A stretch of DNA of 64,000 nucleotides. Source: Thermoleophilia bacterium (GTDB taxonomy: Bacteria; Actinomycetota; Thermoleophilia; Gaiellales; Gaiellaceae). The notes beneath the pieces were generated by a model. That model worked only from the letters and a program-made list of their open reading frames with translations, was not told where the DNA came from and did not search any database. A program made the translations under genes and the position numbers. Positions within the stretch are counted from its first letter, which is position 1. The number at the start of each line of letters is the position of its first letter. Positions 1 to 8,644 of the stretch are shown here, in pieces. The stretch lies in the NCBI GenBank assembly GCA_017882605.1, contig JADGPE010000001.1:1-64000 (forward strand). The letters run 5' to 3'.

Positions 1-49
1 CGCCGACGACTTTGATCACAGCTAGGTAGTTGCCGGAGCGATCTCTCAT
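1..49 (-). CDS. ftsZ: Cell division protein FtsZ, N-terminal fragment (cut by window edge)
   Basis: Only the first 16 codons are in the window. They read MRDRSGNYLAVIKVVG, and the gene then runs off base 1. NYLAVIKVVG is the usual N-terminus of FtsZ, just before its glycine-rich nucleotide loop. FtsZ is the tubulin-like GTPase that forms the Z ring. The ORF track misses it because it is truncated. It follows ftsQ directly with no ftsA between, the actinobacterial arrangement. No strong Shine-Dalgarno precedes the ATG; an AGG lies roughly 15 nt upstream. The identification is firm, but everything after codon 16 is unseen. Confidence 0.85.
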   Translation of the reverse strand, partial: MRDRSGNYLAVIKVVG

Positions 50-114
50 CTCGTGTGGGCTCGACCTCAAGCTCGAGTGCAGGGTGGGGCTGTCGAGCGA
101 CTCCTTCCTTCGGG

Positions 115-143
115 AGCGTACGGGTGGTTTCCTGCCCTGTCAA
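115..143 (-). promoter_or_regulatory. Sigma-70-type promoter for ftsZ
   Basis: On the minus strand a perfect TTGACA (138-143) is followed after exactly 17 bp by TACGCT (115-120). This is the only full-consensus -35 element I found in the window. It lies between the ftsQ stop (183) and the ftsZ ATG (49), giving a leader of about 55-60 nt. It would let ftsZ be transcribed independently of the upstream cell wall genes, as is common for ftsZ. Confidence 0.7.
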
Positions 144-182
144 CGCGCAAACGTTCAGTCTCGACCGACCTGACCCTCAACC

Positions 183-992
183 TCAACCTCCGACTTGAGA
201 GTTGAGGGAGAGCACGGTGCGCTCGGGGACGCTGACGTCGAGATAGCCTCCGCCGGTGCTCGCGGCGCCGGTCTGACGCAGGATCCGGCGCGCGATCGCG
301 AGCTTCAGGCGCAGATCGCCCCCGTCGCCGAGTCGCAACTGGAGCCCGCCTCCGAGCACGAGCGTCAGTTCCTTCGGGCCTGCTTGCACGACGCGCACGC
401 CGCCGGGCAGCGGGGCGCCGCGGAGCAACGAGAGGGCCGCCGCAGCCTCCGCGGGCGCAGCGCCGAGGCGCTCCCCGACCACGACGTGGACGTTCTTCGT
501 CACCCAGAGGCGAGGGAGGCTCGAGCGGCGGGAATGGGTCAGTGGACGAATCACCCGGCCGCTCGCCGCGACGAGGAACGCGTCGTTGCCCGGGACGCGG
601 CGCAGGACGAAGACGGGCTGCTCCTGGCGGATGGTGACGCGCAGCGTGTGCGGAAACGAGCGGTCGAACGAGAACGAGCGCACTCCCGGCAGCGGCGTCA
701 GCGCACGAGCGACCGTGTTGCCGTCGACCTTCAGCAGGCTCTCGCCGACCGCGGACGCGAGCGCCGCCCTCACCTGTGCTCGCAGCACGGGTGTGCCGCC
801 CTCGACCTCGACCGTCTGGAGCGCGAACACCGACGTCTCGCGCGCGACGAAGTAGCCGCCGGCAGCGAGCGCGAGCAGCGCGAGCCCGACGAGCACCGAG
901 CGGCCGGACGGCGCGATCCGCGTGAGATCCGGCACGGCGCGACGTGCGGGCAGCACCGCGGCGCGCTCGCTCGACCTCCTCCGGACAGCCAC
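183..992 (-). CDS. ftsQ: Cell division protein FtsQ
   Basis: A single-pass membrane divisome protein that links FtsL/FtsB-type partners to the septal synthase. After a short basic cytoplasmic tail there is one membrane segment (about residues 25-45, VLVGLALLALAAGGYFVA). A POTRA domain follows (FALQTVEVEGGTPVLRAQVR) and then the FtsQ beta-domain. The ORF track start at 1094 lies inside murB. I chose the GTG at 992, 31 nt after the murB stop, giving 269 aa, a normal FtsQ length. FtsQ sequences diverge strongly, so the call rests on topology, the POTRA pattern and the murB-ftsQ-ftsZ position. Confidence 0.88.
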   Translation of the reverse strand: MAVRRRSSERAAVLPARRAVPDLTRIAPSGRSVLVGLALLALAAGGYFVARETSVFALQTVEVEGGTPVLRAQVRAALASAVGESLLKVDGNTVARALTPLPGVRSFSFDRSFPHTLRVTIRQEQPVFVLRRVPGNDAFLVAASGRVIRPLTHSRRSSLPRLWVTKNVHVVVGERLGAAPAEAAAALSLLRGAPLPGGVRVVQAGPKELTLVLGGGLQLRLGDGGDLRLKLAIARRILRQTGAASTGGGYLDVSVPERTVLSLNSQVGG

Positions 993-1023
993 GCAGCCCT
1001 GTTCGCCGCGGCGCGAGGTTCCC

Positions 1024-1905
1024 CTACTCGGCCGGAAGCTCGAGCGGCCCGAGGAACTGCACCTCGTGCTGGAGCACGACGCCGAACCGGTCATGGACGC
1101 GCCGGCGTGCCTCGGCCATCAAGGCGATGCAGTCGGCGCTCGTCGCACCACCCGAGTTCTCGATGAAGTTCGCATGCCGGGGCGAGATCAGTGCGTCGCC
1201 GATGCAGTGCCCCTTGAGGCCGCAGTCCTCGATCATCCGCCCTGCGCCCCATTCACCCTCCGGGTTCTTGAAGACGCTCCCGAAGGTGCGCTTGTTCGTC
1301 GGCTGCGACGCCTTGCGCTGCCGGAGCAGCTCGGCTGAGCGAGACTTGACGGCCGCGCTCGAGCTCACGGTGAGCTGGAAGCGAACCTGCGCCACGACCT
1401 CGCCCGCCTTCAGCGCCGAGTGCCGGTACGAGAGACCGAGCTCGATCGGCGTGAGCGTGCGGACGTAGTCGGCGTCGACGACCACCGCATCGATCATCAC
1501 GTCCGTCCACTCGCGGCCGTATGCGCCGGCGTTCATGCGCACGCCGCCTCCCGCGGTGCCGGGGATCGCGGCCGCGAACTCGAGCCCACCGAGCCCCGCG
1601 TCACGGGCGCGATGCAGCGCGACCGCATTCGGCGCGCCGCCTCCGGCGACGAGCACGTCGCCCTGCACCTCGGTCGCGACCAGAGCGCCTGCGAGCTTGA
1701 GAACGAGCGCGTTCACCCCTTCGTCGTGCGCGAGCACATTCGAGCCCAGCCCGATCGTCTCGACGGGCACGTCGTGCTCCCTGGCCCACCGGAGCACGTC
1801 CTGGAGCTCTTCGATCGACTCGGGGCGCGCGAACCAGCGAGCGGGCCCACCGGTCCCGATCGTCGTGTAGCGCGCGAGCGGAACGCTTTCTTCCACGCCG
1901 GCCAC
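1024..1905 (-). CDS. murB: UDP-N-acetylenolpyruvoylglucosamine reductase MurB
   Basis: FAD enzyme that reduces UDP-GlcNAc-enolpyruvate to UDP-MurNAc with NADPH in the cytoplasm. Visible motifs are the FAD-binding TIGLGSNVL, IPGTAGGGVRMNAGAYG, YRHSALK, the catalytic-serine loop FGSVFKNP and GAGRMIEDCGLKG with SPRHANFIEN near the C-terminus. The GSVFKNP form suggests a type I enzyme. The ORF track start lies inside murC. A GTG at 1905, one base after the murC stop, gives 293 aa and begins just before the conserved YTTIGTGGPA segment, so I chose it. Translation is probably coupled to murC. Confidence 0.95.
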   Translation of the reverse strand: MAGVEESVPLARYTTIGTGGPARWFARPESIEELQDVLRWAREHDVPVETIGLGSNVLAHDEGVNALVLKLAGALVATEVQGDVLVAGGGAPNAVALHRARDAGLGGLEFAAAIPGTAGGGVRMNAGAYGREWTDVMIDAVVVDADYVRTLTPIELGLSYRHSALKAGEVVAQVRFQLTVSSSAAVKSRSAELLRQRKASQPTNKRTFGSVFKNPEGEWGAGRMIEDCGLKGHCIGDALISPRHANFIENSGGATSADCIALMAEARRRVHDRFGVVLQHEVQFLGPLELPAE

Positions 1906-1906
1906 G

Positions 1907-3052
1907 CTAGCGGCGAAGCAGGCCGACGGCCCGATCGACGTCGCCGGCGCCGACGACGAGCAGCACATCGCCCGGCCTTGCACGCCGCGCGAGCCGCGCG
2001 GCGCCTTGCTCGACGGTCGGCGTGTAGGCCGCGAGCACGCCGCGGTCGCTGAGCGCGTCGATCACGAGCTTGCCGCTCACCCCTGCGATCGGCTGCTCGC
2101 GCGCCGCATAGACGTCCGTCACGGTCACGTCGTCAGCGGCGGCGAGCGCCTCCGCCAGCTCCGTTGCCAGATGCCGGGTGCGCGAGTAGAGGTGTGGCTG
2201 GAAAAGCACACGCACGCGGGCGCCGGGAAACCGCTCGCGGGCCGCCGCGATCGTGACGGCGATCTCGGTCGGGTGGTGGCCGTAGTCGTCGACGATCGTC
2301 ACCTCGCCCTCGTGCACCTCGAACCGCCTCCCCGTGCCGCCGAAGCGCGCGACCGCGGCAGCGGCGGTGTCGCGCGGGACGCCTGCAAGCTCGAGCGCTG
2401 CGATCGCCGCGCCCGCGTTGCGACGGTTGTGCTCGCCCGGGATCTCGAGCGGGCCGGCGTACGGCGGAGCGTCGCGGACGACGTGGGCGACACCTGCAAG
2501 CCACCGTTCGAACTCTTGCTCGAGCTCGGTGACCGAGGCGTACTCGGTGTGGTGGTCGAGCTCGAGGTTCGTGAGGACTGCGATCTCCGCCGGGAGCGCG
2601 AAGACGGTGCGGTCGGACTCGTCGGCCTCCACGACCAGGTAGCCCGCGCCGAAGCCGGCGTTCGAGCCGAGCTGCGGTACCGGCGCGCCGATCAGCCAAG
2701 CGGGATCGTCGCCGGTCTCGCGCAGGGCGAACGCGATCATCGCCGCAGTCGTTCCCTTGCCGTGTGTGCCGCTGACGACGATCGACGGCCTGGCGGTGAC
2801 GAGCTCGCGCAGAAACTCCTTGCGCCTGAGACCCGGCACGTCGGGGTAGGCGGACGAGACGACGGCCTCCCAGCCGGCCGGAACGACCGGCTCCGGCGCG
2901 ATCTCGATCGGAACGCCGTCCAGCGCGTCGAGATACGGCGTGCGCACGCGGTCCCAGCCCCCGACCTCCGCGCCCCAGGCGCGGGCGAGCTGAGCATAGG
3001 CCGACAGCCCAGCGCCTCCGATTCCGACGAACCACAGGCGGCGGCCCTTCAT
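1907..3052 (-). CDS. murC: UDP-N-acetylmuramate--L-alanine ligase MurC
   Basis: ATP-dependent ligase that adds L-Ala to UDP-MurNAc, the first step of the stem peptide. Motifs in order are the N-terminal GIGGAGLSAYAQLA, the ATP loop GTHGKGTTAAM (about 95-105), EADESD, NLELDHHTEYAS, EHNRRNAGAA and DDYGHHPTEIAVT. The gene starts with ATG overlapping the murG stop by 4 nt (ATGA). At 381 aa it is clearly shorter than the usual 450-490 aa, mostly through loss in the central domain, although all catalytic motifs remain. The murD and murE copies here are also compact. Confidence 0.95.
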   Translation of the reverse strand: MKGRRLWFVGIGGAGLSAYAQLARAWGAEVGGWDRVRTPYLDALDGVPIEIAPEPVVPAGWEAVVSSAYPDVPGLRRKEFLRELVTARPSIVVSGTHGKGTTAAMIAFALRETGDDPAWLIGAPVPQLGSNAGFGAGYLVVEADESDRTVFALPAEIAVLTNLELDHHTEYASVTELEQEFERWLAGVAHVVRDAPPYAGPLEIPGEHNRRNAGAAIAALELAGVPRDTAAAAVARFGGTGRRFEVHEGEVTIVDDYGHHPTEIAVTIAAARERFPGARVRVLFQPHLYSRTRHLATELAEALAAADDVTVTDVYAAREQPIAGVSGKLVIDALSDRGVLAAYTPTVEQGAARLARRARPGDVLLVVGAGDVDRAVGLLRR

Positions 3053-4119
3053 CGGGCGGCCAGCGCGACGAGCTCGTCCGCGATCTCGCCGGCGGCGTTC
3101 GGCCGTGCCGCGCGCAGCATCGCGGCGCCCATGCGCGCGAGCCGCGGTGCGTCGTCGAGCAGCGAGCGGACGAGCTCGGGCACGTCGTCGAGCTCGAGCT
3201 CAGGCACCATGATCGCGCCGCCCGCCTCGACGAAGTGCCGCGCATTGAGCGCCTGGTGATCGCCGGTTGCGAACGGGTACGGGACGAGAATCGCCGGTTT
3301 GCCGGCCGCGGCGATCTCCCAGACGGTCGACCCCGAACGCGAGAGCACCAGGTCGCAGGCGGAAATCGCGGCGCCGAAGCGCTCCGTCTCGGCGAGCACG
3401 CGGTAGTCGTCGCGCGAAACGCGCCGCCGCACGAGCTCGAAGTCGCGCCGCCCCGTGAGGTGAAGGATTGCAGGCCCGTCCGCACCCCACGTGTCGACGA
3501 CGAACTCGTTCAGCGCCTTCGCGCCCGCGAGCGCCCCGAACACGCCGAGCACACGTCCGTCCCGCGGCAGCTCGAAGATCGCGCGTCCTTCCTCCTGAGA
3601 GACCGCGCGCGAGCGTTCGGGAATCGGCCGGCCGACGACGCGGGTCTTCGCGGCGTACCGAGTGGCAATCGGGTACGAGAGGAAGATGCGCTGCGCAAAC
3701 CGAGCGGCGAGCCGGTTTGCAAGGCCGAAGTGGGCATCGGACTCGGTCAGCGCCGCCGGGATGCGGAGCGTCGAAGCGGCGAAGACCATCGGACCGGCGA
3801 CGAAGCCCCCGCCGCCGAGCACGACATCCGGCCGCCGCTCGCGCAGGATGCGGCGGCACGCGCGCGGTGCCGAGGCGGCGACGAGCAGCGAGCGCACCAG
3901 CTCGATCGACGGCCGCCGGGGGAACCCGGCGATGCGAAACGTGTCGAGCTCGTAGCCGGCTTCAGGAACGAGCCGCGCTTCGACCCGATCCGGCGACCCG
4001 GCGAACGTCACGTGCACGCCGCGCTCGTTCAGCGCTTGCGCGATCGCGATCGCCGGCAGCACGTGTCCTGCCGTTCCCCCGGCTGCGATCAGGCACCGCA
4101 ACTGCCGCTGTTCCGCCAC
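3049..4119 (-). CDS. murG: Lipid II synthase MurG (GlcNAc transferase)
   Basis: Membrane-associated GT28 glycosyltransferase that adds GlcNAc to lipid I to make lipid II. Its signature IAAGGTAGHVLPAIAIAQAL is at the N-terminus. Other segments are GGGGFVAGPMVFAA, HLTGRRDFELV, LSRSGSTVWEIAAAGKPAILVPYPFATGDHQ and NARHFVEAGG. The GGTAGH motif must lie within about 15 residues of the start, so the GTG at 4119 is preferred over the track start at 4182. This places the start about 158 nt inside the ftsW reading frame, an unusually long overlap treated as a finding. Confidence 0.93.
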   Translation of the reverse strand: MAEQRQLRCLIAAGGTAGHVLPAIAIAQALNERGVHVTFAGSPDRVEARLVPEAGYELDTFRIAGFPRRPSIELVRSLLVAASAPRACRRILRERRPDVVLGGGGFVAGPMVFAASTLRIPAALTESDAHFGLANRLAARFAQRIFLSYPIATRYAAKTRVVGRPIPERSRAVSQEEGRAIFELPRDGRVLGVFGALAGAKALNEFVVDTWGADGPAILHLTGRRDFELVRRRVSRDDYRVLAETERFGAAISACDLVLSRSGSTVWEIAAAGKPAILVPYPFATGDHQALNARHFVEAGGAIMVPELELDDVPELVRSLLDDAPRLARMGAAMLRAARPNAAGEIADELVALAAR

Positions 4120-5194
4120 GATGAGCGATGTTAAGGAGAATCCCGACGCCGGCGAGGAGAACGACCAGGCTCGACCCTCCATACGAGAGGAAGGGAAGCG
4201 GAATCCCGGTCAGCGGCGCGCTTCCCATCACGGCCAGGATGTTGATCGAGGCCTGGCCGCAGACGAGCACGGTGAGCCCCGTTGCGAGGCGCTTCCCGAA
4301 CGGATCCTTGCAGCGCATCGCTATGTCGAGCCCCGCGTAGGCGAACAGCGCGTAGGCGGCGATCACGGCGGTGACGCCGATCAACCCGAGCTCCTCGCCG
4401 ATGTTCGCGAGCATCATGTCGGTGTGCGCTTCGGGCAGGTAGAAGATCTTCTGGACTCCCTGGCCGAGCCCGACGCCGAACAGATGGCCGGAGCCCATCC
4501 CGATCTGCGCCTGGAGGATCTGGTAGCCGGTGCCGGCGGCGTCGTGCGTCGGGTGCAGGAAGGCGAAGAAACGGGCGCGGCTGTACGGCTTCATCCAGAT
4601 CGCCGCGAACCCGGCTGCCGAAGCGAGCGCAAGCGCCACGCCGAGCACGCGCACCGGCGTCCCGGAGACGACGAGAATGCCCGCCAGCATCAGGATGAGG
4701 GCGATGGTCGTGCCGAGGTCCGGTTCGAGCACGAGCAGCGCGGCGAACACGCAGGTCGTCACACCGAGCGGGCGCCACAGCTCCTTCAGGGTTCGCGGCG
4801 CCTTCTTGCGAGCGAGATACGCCGCCGCCCAGATCGCCAGCGCGAGCTTGGCGAGCTCCGAGGGCTGGAAGACGGCCGGGCCGAACGAGATCCAGCGGCG
4901 CGCGCCGTTGATCGGCGGGCCGACCACGAGCACGGCGACGAGCAGCGCGAAGGAGACGACCAGGAGCACCGGCGCGAGCGCCCTCAGGCGGCGATAGTCC
5001 CAGCGCTGGGCCAGGATCATCAGCACGATGCCGAACGCGCCGTAGATCCCCTGGCGCTCGAGGTAGTAGTTGGGGTCGCGGCCGCCGACCGCCGCAGCCG
5101 CGGAGGTGGCGCTGTAGACCATCACGAGCCCGAACGCCACGAGCGCGAGGGTCACGAGGATCAGCAGTCTGGAGTCGAGCTCACGCCGCCTCAT
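3962..5194 (-). CDS. ftsW: Lipid II polymerase FtsW (SEDS family)
   Basis: Septal peptidoglycan glycosyltransferase with about ten membrane segments, working with FtsI. SEDS landmarks are GARRWISFGPAVFQPSELAK, VLEPDLGTTIAL, HTDMMLANIGEELGLIG and TGIPLPFLSYGGSSLVVLLA. I chose the ATG at 5194 (MRRRELDSRLLILV, 410 aa), which sits just before the first membrane segment. A GTG at 5266 in the same frame would add 24 residues of low-complexity sequence. The reading frame does not stop at the last membrane segment. It continues about 50 residues as an arginine-rich tail inside murG. Confidence 0.92.
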   Translation of the reverse strand: MRRRELDSRLLILVTLALVAFGLVMVYSATSAAAAVGGRDPNYYLERQGIYGAFGIVLMILAQRWDYRRLRALAPVLLVVSFALLVAVLVVGPPINGARRWISFGPAVFQPSELAKLALAIWAAAYLARKKAPRTLKELWRPLGVTTCVFAALLVLEPDLGTTIALILMLAGILVVSGTPVRVLGVALALASAAGFAAIWMKPYSRARFFAFLHPTHDAAGTGYQILQAQIGMGSGHLFGVGLGQGVQKIFYLPEAHTDMMLANIGEELGLIGVTAVIAAYALFAYAGLDIAMRCKDPFGKRLATGLTVLVCGQASINILAVMGSAPLTGIPLPFLSYGGSSLVVLLAGVGILLNIAHRGGTAAVAVPDRSRGNGRTRAAGDRDRASAERARRARDVRRVAGSGRSAARS

Positions 5195-5317
5195 CCGTGC
5201 GATTTTCTGCGGCGCCTGCCCGACTCCTTGACGGCCGGCCGCCTGTCTCAGCGCCGCTCGGGCCACGAGTCGAGCCGCGTGCGACGCGACAGCCCGGCCC
5301 GGACCTGCGCCGCCGTC

Positions 5318-6442
5318 CTAGACGAGCCCCCGGAACGCGTCTCCGCGCTCCTCGAAGTTCGCGAACTGGTCGTAGCTCGCGCAGGCGGGGCTGAGCAGGA
5401 TCACGTCACCTGGTTCGGCGAGCCGGGCGGCGTGCGCCACTGCCGCCTCGAGGGTCTCGTCGCGCTCGCCGTCGATCACCGTGGCGAGCCGTCCGGCCTC
5501 GGCGCCGATCAGATGCACCGAGCGCACGTTGGGACCGATCGCCGCGGCGAGCGGTGCGAAGTCCTCGCCCTTGGGCGATCCGCCGAGGATCAGGTGCACG
5601 GGCTCGGCGGCATATGCGGCCAGGGCACGCAACGCCGCGGCCACGTTCGTCGCCTTCGAGTCGTTCACGTACCGCACGCCGTCCCGCTCCCCGACGAGCT
5701 CGAGCCTGTGTGGAACACCGGCAAAGGTGCTCAGCCCCTCGGCGATGTGGTCGTCGGCGATCCCTGCGGCGCGCGCCGCTGCGGTCGCCGCCGCGGCGTT
5801 CTCGCGGTTGTGCGCTCCCCGGAGCAGCGGTTCCGCGGGCAGCTCGTCGTCGGCCGCGAACTCGATCCCCTCGAGCCCGAGGCCCCGTGGCACGACCTTG
5901 ACTCGGGCGCGCTCGAAGATCCGGAGCTTCGCGTCGCGGTAGGCCTCGAAGGAACCGTGGCGGTCGAGGTGGTCGGGCTCGAGATTGAGCAGCACGGCGA
6001 CGTCGCAGGCGAGCTCATGCACGTCCTCGAGCTGGAACGAAGACAGCTCGCAGACGACCCAGTCGGCCGCGAGCACGGAGGACAGAGGCGTGCCGACGTT
6101 TCCCGCCACCGCAACATCACGGCCGGCCGCACGGAAGATCGCGCCGAGCAGCTCGGTGGTGGTTGTCTTGCCGTTGGTGCCGGTGACCCCGACGAACCGT
6201 GCGTCCGGCAGGAGCCGGTAGCCGAGCTCGACCTCCGACCAGACCGGTATCCCTCGCCGTCGCGCGGCCACCACGAGCGGTGCCTCAGCCGGCACGCCCG
6301 GTGACTTGACGACGACCTCGATGCCGTCGAGCAGCGACAGATCGTCTTCGTTTCCGAGCGAGCGGTCGACGACCACAGGGTCGTCGAGCCGCTCGATCGA
6401 AGCACGGCCAGAGCGCGCGAGACCGTAGACGAGCGCTCTCAA
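5318..6442 (-). CDS. murD: UDP-N-acetylmuramoylalanine--D-glutamate ligase MurD
   Basis: Adds D-Glu to UDP-MurNAc-L-Ala. Motifs are the ATP loop GVTGTNGKTTTTELLG (about 87-100), CELSSFQLE, LNLEPDHLDRHGS, GAHNRENAAAA, YVNDSKATNVAAAL and LLSPACASYDQF near the C-terminus. The start is a TTG at 6442 whose last two bases overlap the mraY TGA (TTGA). The protein has 374 aa against about 430-450 in most bacteria. The N-terminal Rossmann domain looks trimmed (begins RALVYGLARSGRAS) but the ligase core is complete. Confidence 0.95.
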   Translation of the reverse strand: MRALVYGLARSGRASIERLDDPVVVDRSLGNEDDLSLLDGIEVVVKSPGVPAEAPLVVAARRRGIPVWSEVELGYRLLPDARFVGVTGTNGKTTTTELLGAIFRAAGRDVAVAGNVGTPLSSVLAADWVVCELSSFQLEDVHELACDVAVLLNLEPDHLDRHGSFEAYRDAKLRIFERARVKVVPRGLGLEGIEFAADDELPAEPLLRGAHNRENAAAATAAARAAGIADDHIAEGLSTFAGVPHRLELVGERDGVRYVNDSKATNVAAALRALAAYAAEPVHLILGGSPKGEDFAPLAAAIGPNVRSVHLIGAEAGRLATVIDGERDETLEAAVAHAARLAEPGDVILLSPACASYDQFANFEERGDAFRGLV

Positions 6443-7458
6443 CTATGCGCCCGGAAGGGCAGGTAGTACTTGTAGAAGAGCGCGAACCCTGCGGCGCAGA
6501 AGATCGCCGTGACGATCCAGAAGCGCACCATGATCTTCGTCTCCGACCACGCCTTCATCTCGAAATGATGTTGCAGCGGCGCCATCAGGAAGATTCGTCG
6601 CCCCCAGTACTTGAAGCTGATCACCTGCAGCATCACCGACATCGCCACGATCGCGAAGATGCCGCCAACGAGGAGCAGCAGTAACTCGACCTTCATCATG
6701 ATCGCCATCGCCGCCATCGCGCCGCCGATCGCCATCGCCCCGGTGTCGCCCATGAAGACTTCCGCTGGGAATGCGTTGAACCAGAGGAAGCCGACCACGG
6801 CTCCGACGAGCGCGGCGCCGATGAAGGCGATGTCGAGCCGGTTCTCGATGCGGCCGTGCAACGGTGTCGCCGACCGGATGTAGATCGTCACCGCCATCGC
6901 AGTGAAGGTCGAGAGAGCGATGATGCTCGTCCCCGCTGCCAGCCCGTCCAGGCCGTCGGTCAGGTTCACGCCGTTCACCGCGCCGGCGATGATCAGGAAG
7001 AGCAGGACGTACCAGAACGGCCCGAGCGGCACCGCGCGGTCGACAATCGGGACGAAGACGGAATGACTGAGATGCTGATGCTGCGCGGCGAAGCCGACCG
7101 CGGCGGTGATCCCGGCGAGCATCAGGATCTTCCAGCGCCCGCGGAGCCCGAGCGAGCGCCGGTGGTGCAGCTTCATGTAGTCGTCGAGGAAGCCGATTGC
7201 GCCGCAGGCGAGCGTGGTGCCGAAGATCGTCAAGGCCGGCAGCGTGTAGTCCGAGATCGGCAGGAACGCGAGCGCCGCGGCACCGATGATCAGCAGCCCG
7301 CCCATCGTCGGCGTGCCCTGCTTGGCCGCGTGGTGCTCCGGGCCCTCCTCGCGGATGTGCTGGCCGATTTCGTTCCGGCGCAGGAAGGCGATGAACGCCG
7401 GGCCGCCGAGAATGGCGATGATCATGGCGACGAGCGCTGCGACGAGGACTCTGGCCAT
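6439..7458 (-). CDS. mraY: Phospho-N-acetylmuramoyl-pentapeptide transferase MraY
   Basis: Polytopic membrane enzyme that transfers phospho-MurNAc-pentapeptide to undecaprenyl phosphate, forming lipid I. Signatures are KQGTPTMGGLLIIGAA, FLDDYMKLHHRRSLGL, GAVNGVNLTDGLDGLAAGTS, FMGDTGAMAIGGAMAA and PLQHHFEMKAWSETKIMVRFWI. The track ORF (584 aa) is extended far into murF. The ATG at 7458 shares one base with the murF stop (TGATG) and gives 339 aa with an immediate first membrane helix, so I chose it. Translation is probably coupled to murF. Confidence 0.96.
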   Translation of the reverse strand: MARVLVAALVAMIIAILGGPAFIAFLRRNEIGQHIREEGPEHHAAKQGTPTMGGLLIIGAAALAFLPISDYTLPALTIFGTTLACGAIGFLDDYMKLHHRRSLGLRGRWKILMLAGITAAVGFAAQHQHLSHSVFVPIVDRAVPLGPFWYVLLFLIIAGAVNGVNLTDGLDGLAAGTSIIALSTFTAMAVTIYIRSATPLHGRIENRLDIAFIGAALVGAVVGFLWFNAFPAEVFMGDTGAMAIGGAMAAMAIMMKVELLLLLVGGIFAIVAMSVMLQVISFKYWGRRIFLMAPLQHHFEMKAWSETKIMVRFWIVTAIFCAAGFALFYKYYLPFRAHS

Positions 7459-8627
7459 CAGTCGACCAAGTTCTCCGCGACCGCCTCGAGTCCCACCGAT
7501 CGCGAGCCCTTGACCAGCACGACGTCGCCGGGCCTCAGCACCGCGCGCAGCTCTGCGGTCGCCTCCTCGGCGCTCGCGACCCACGTGCCGCCGTAGTCGC
7601 GCGCCAGTGGGCCGACCGCGATCACGTCGGTAATGCCGAGCTCGCGTAGCAGCGCTCCGATCTCCCGGTGGTACGCAGGCGCCCCAGTCCCGAGCTCGGC
7701 CATCTCGCCGAGCACTGCGATGAGCCGTGCGCCCTGTCCGCGCTCGGCGAGATGGAGAAGCGCCGCACGCATCGACACCGGGTTCGCGTTGTAGCAGTCG
7801 TTCAGCAGCAGGCCCCCTCCGGGCAGCTCGCGTTCCTCCTCGCGCAGCTTCGAGAACTCGACGTCGAGCGACCTCTTCGGCAACGGCACGTCGAGCACCT
7901 CGGCGACCGCGATCGCGGTGCGCGTGTTCGAGAGTTGATGTGCCGAGGTGTAGTTCGTCCGAAACGGGATCGGCGCCGCGTCGTCGACGCGCCGGATGGA
8001 GATGTCCGTGCGGGTGAGGTAGGGCTCGAGCAGTCGCTCCTCCGGAACGACCGCGACGCCGCCGGCGGGCAGCGCTTCGAGCAGCTCCGCTTTCGCGCGC
8101 GCCACGTTCTCGATCGTCTGCACGAGCCCGAGGTGCACCGGCCCGACGTTCGTGATCACGCCCACATCCGGACGCACGAAGGAGGCAAGCCACGCGATCT
8201 GCCCGAGGCCGCGCATCCCGAGCTCACTGATGCAGAGCTCGGTGTCCTCATCGATCCTGCAGATCGTCAGCGGGACACCGATCTCCGTGTTGTAGTTGCC
8301 CTCGTTGGCGACCGTTCGGCGGTGCGGCGCACAGAGCGCGAACAGGATGTCCTTCGTCGAGGTCTTCCCGGTCGAGCCCGTGATCGCCACCACACGCGCT
8401 CGAGAACGCTCGCGCACCGCCGAGGCGACCGCCGCGAGTGCGGCGACCGCATCGGCCGGGACGAGCGCCGCCGAAGCCCCACGCGCCAGCGCGTGCTCGA
8501 CGAAGTCCTCTCCCTCTCCGATCGCGACGAACAGGTCACCCTCCTCGATCCGGCGCGAATCGACTTGCATCCCGGTGACGACGTCCGCCCACGGCCGCGC
8601 GATCAGGCGGCCGAGCGGTTCGATCAC
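7458..8627 (-). CDS. murF: UDP-MurNAc-tripeptide--D-Ala-D-Ala ligase MurF
   Basis: Adds the D-Ala-D-Ala dipeptide to complete the UDP-MurNAc-pentapeptide. Motifs are DSRRIEEGDLFVAI, the ATP loop AITGSTGKTSTKDIL (about 82-95), SELGMRGLGQIAWL, NVGPVHLG, LLNDCYNANPVSM and VLGEMAELG. The start is a GTG at 8627, 17 nt after the murE stop. At 389 aa it is somewhat shorter than the usual 450 aa. It is part of the tightly packed dcw operon. Confidence 0.95.
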   Translation of the reverse strand: MIEPLGRLIARPWADVVTGMQVDSRRIEEGDLFVAIGEGEDFVEHALARGASAALVPADAVAALAAVASAVRERSRARVVAITGSTGKTSTKDILFALCAPHRRTVANEGNYNTEIGVPLTICRIDEDTELCISELGMRGLGQIAWLASFVRPDVGVITNVGPVHLGLVQTIENVARAKAELLEALPAGGVAVVPEERLLEPYLTRTDISIRRVDDAAPIPFRTNYTSAHQLSNTRTAIAVAEVLDVPLPKRSLDVEFSKLREEERELPGGGLLLNDCYNANPVSMRAALLHLAERGQGARLIAVLGEMAELGTGAPAYHREIGALLRELGITDVIAVGPLARDYGGTWVASAEEATAELRAVLRPGDVVLVKGSRSVGLEAVAENLVD

Positions 8628-8644
8628 GTCCAGCCCGAGCGGGA

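Noticed and set aside
4121-6304. 727-aa plus-strand ORF opposite murG-ftsW-murD
   Set aside because: Charged, low-complexity antisense frame typical of GC-rich DNA; the opposite strand carries complete FtsW and MurD motifs.
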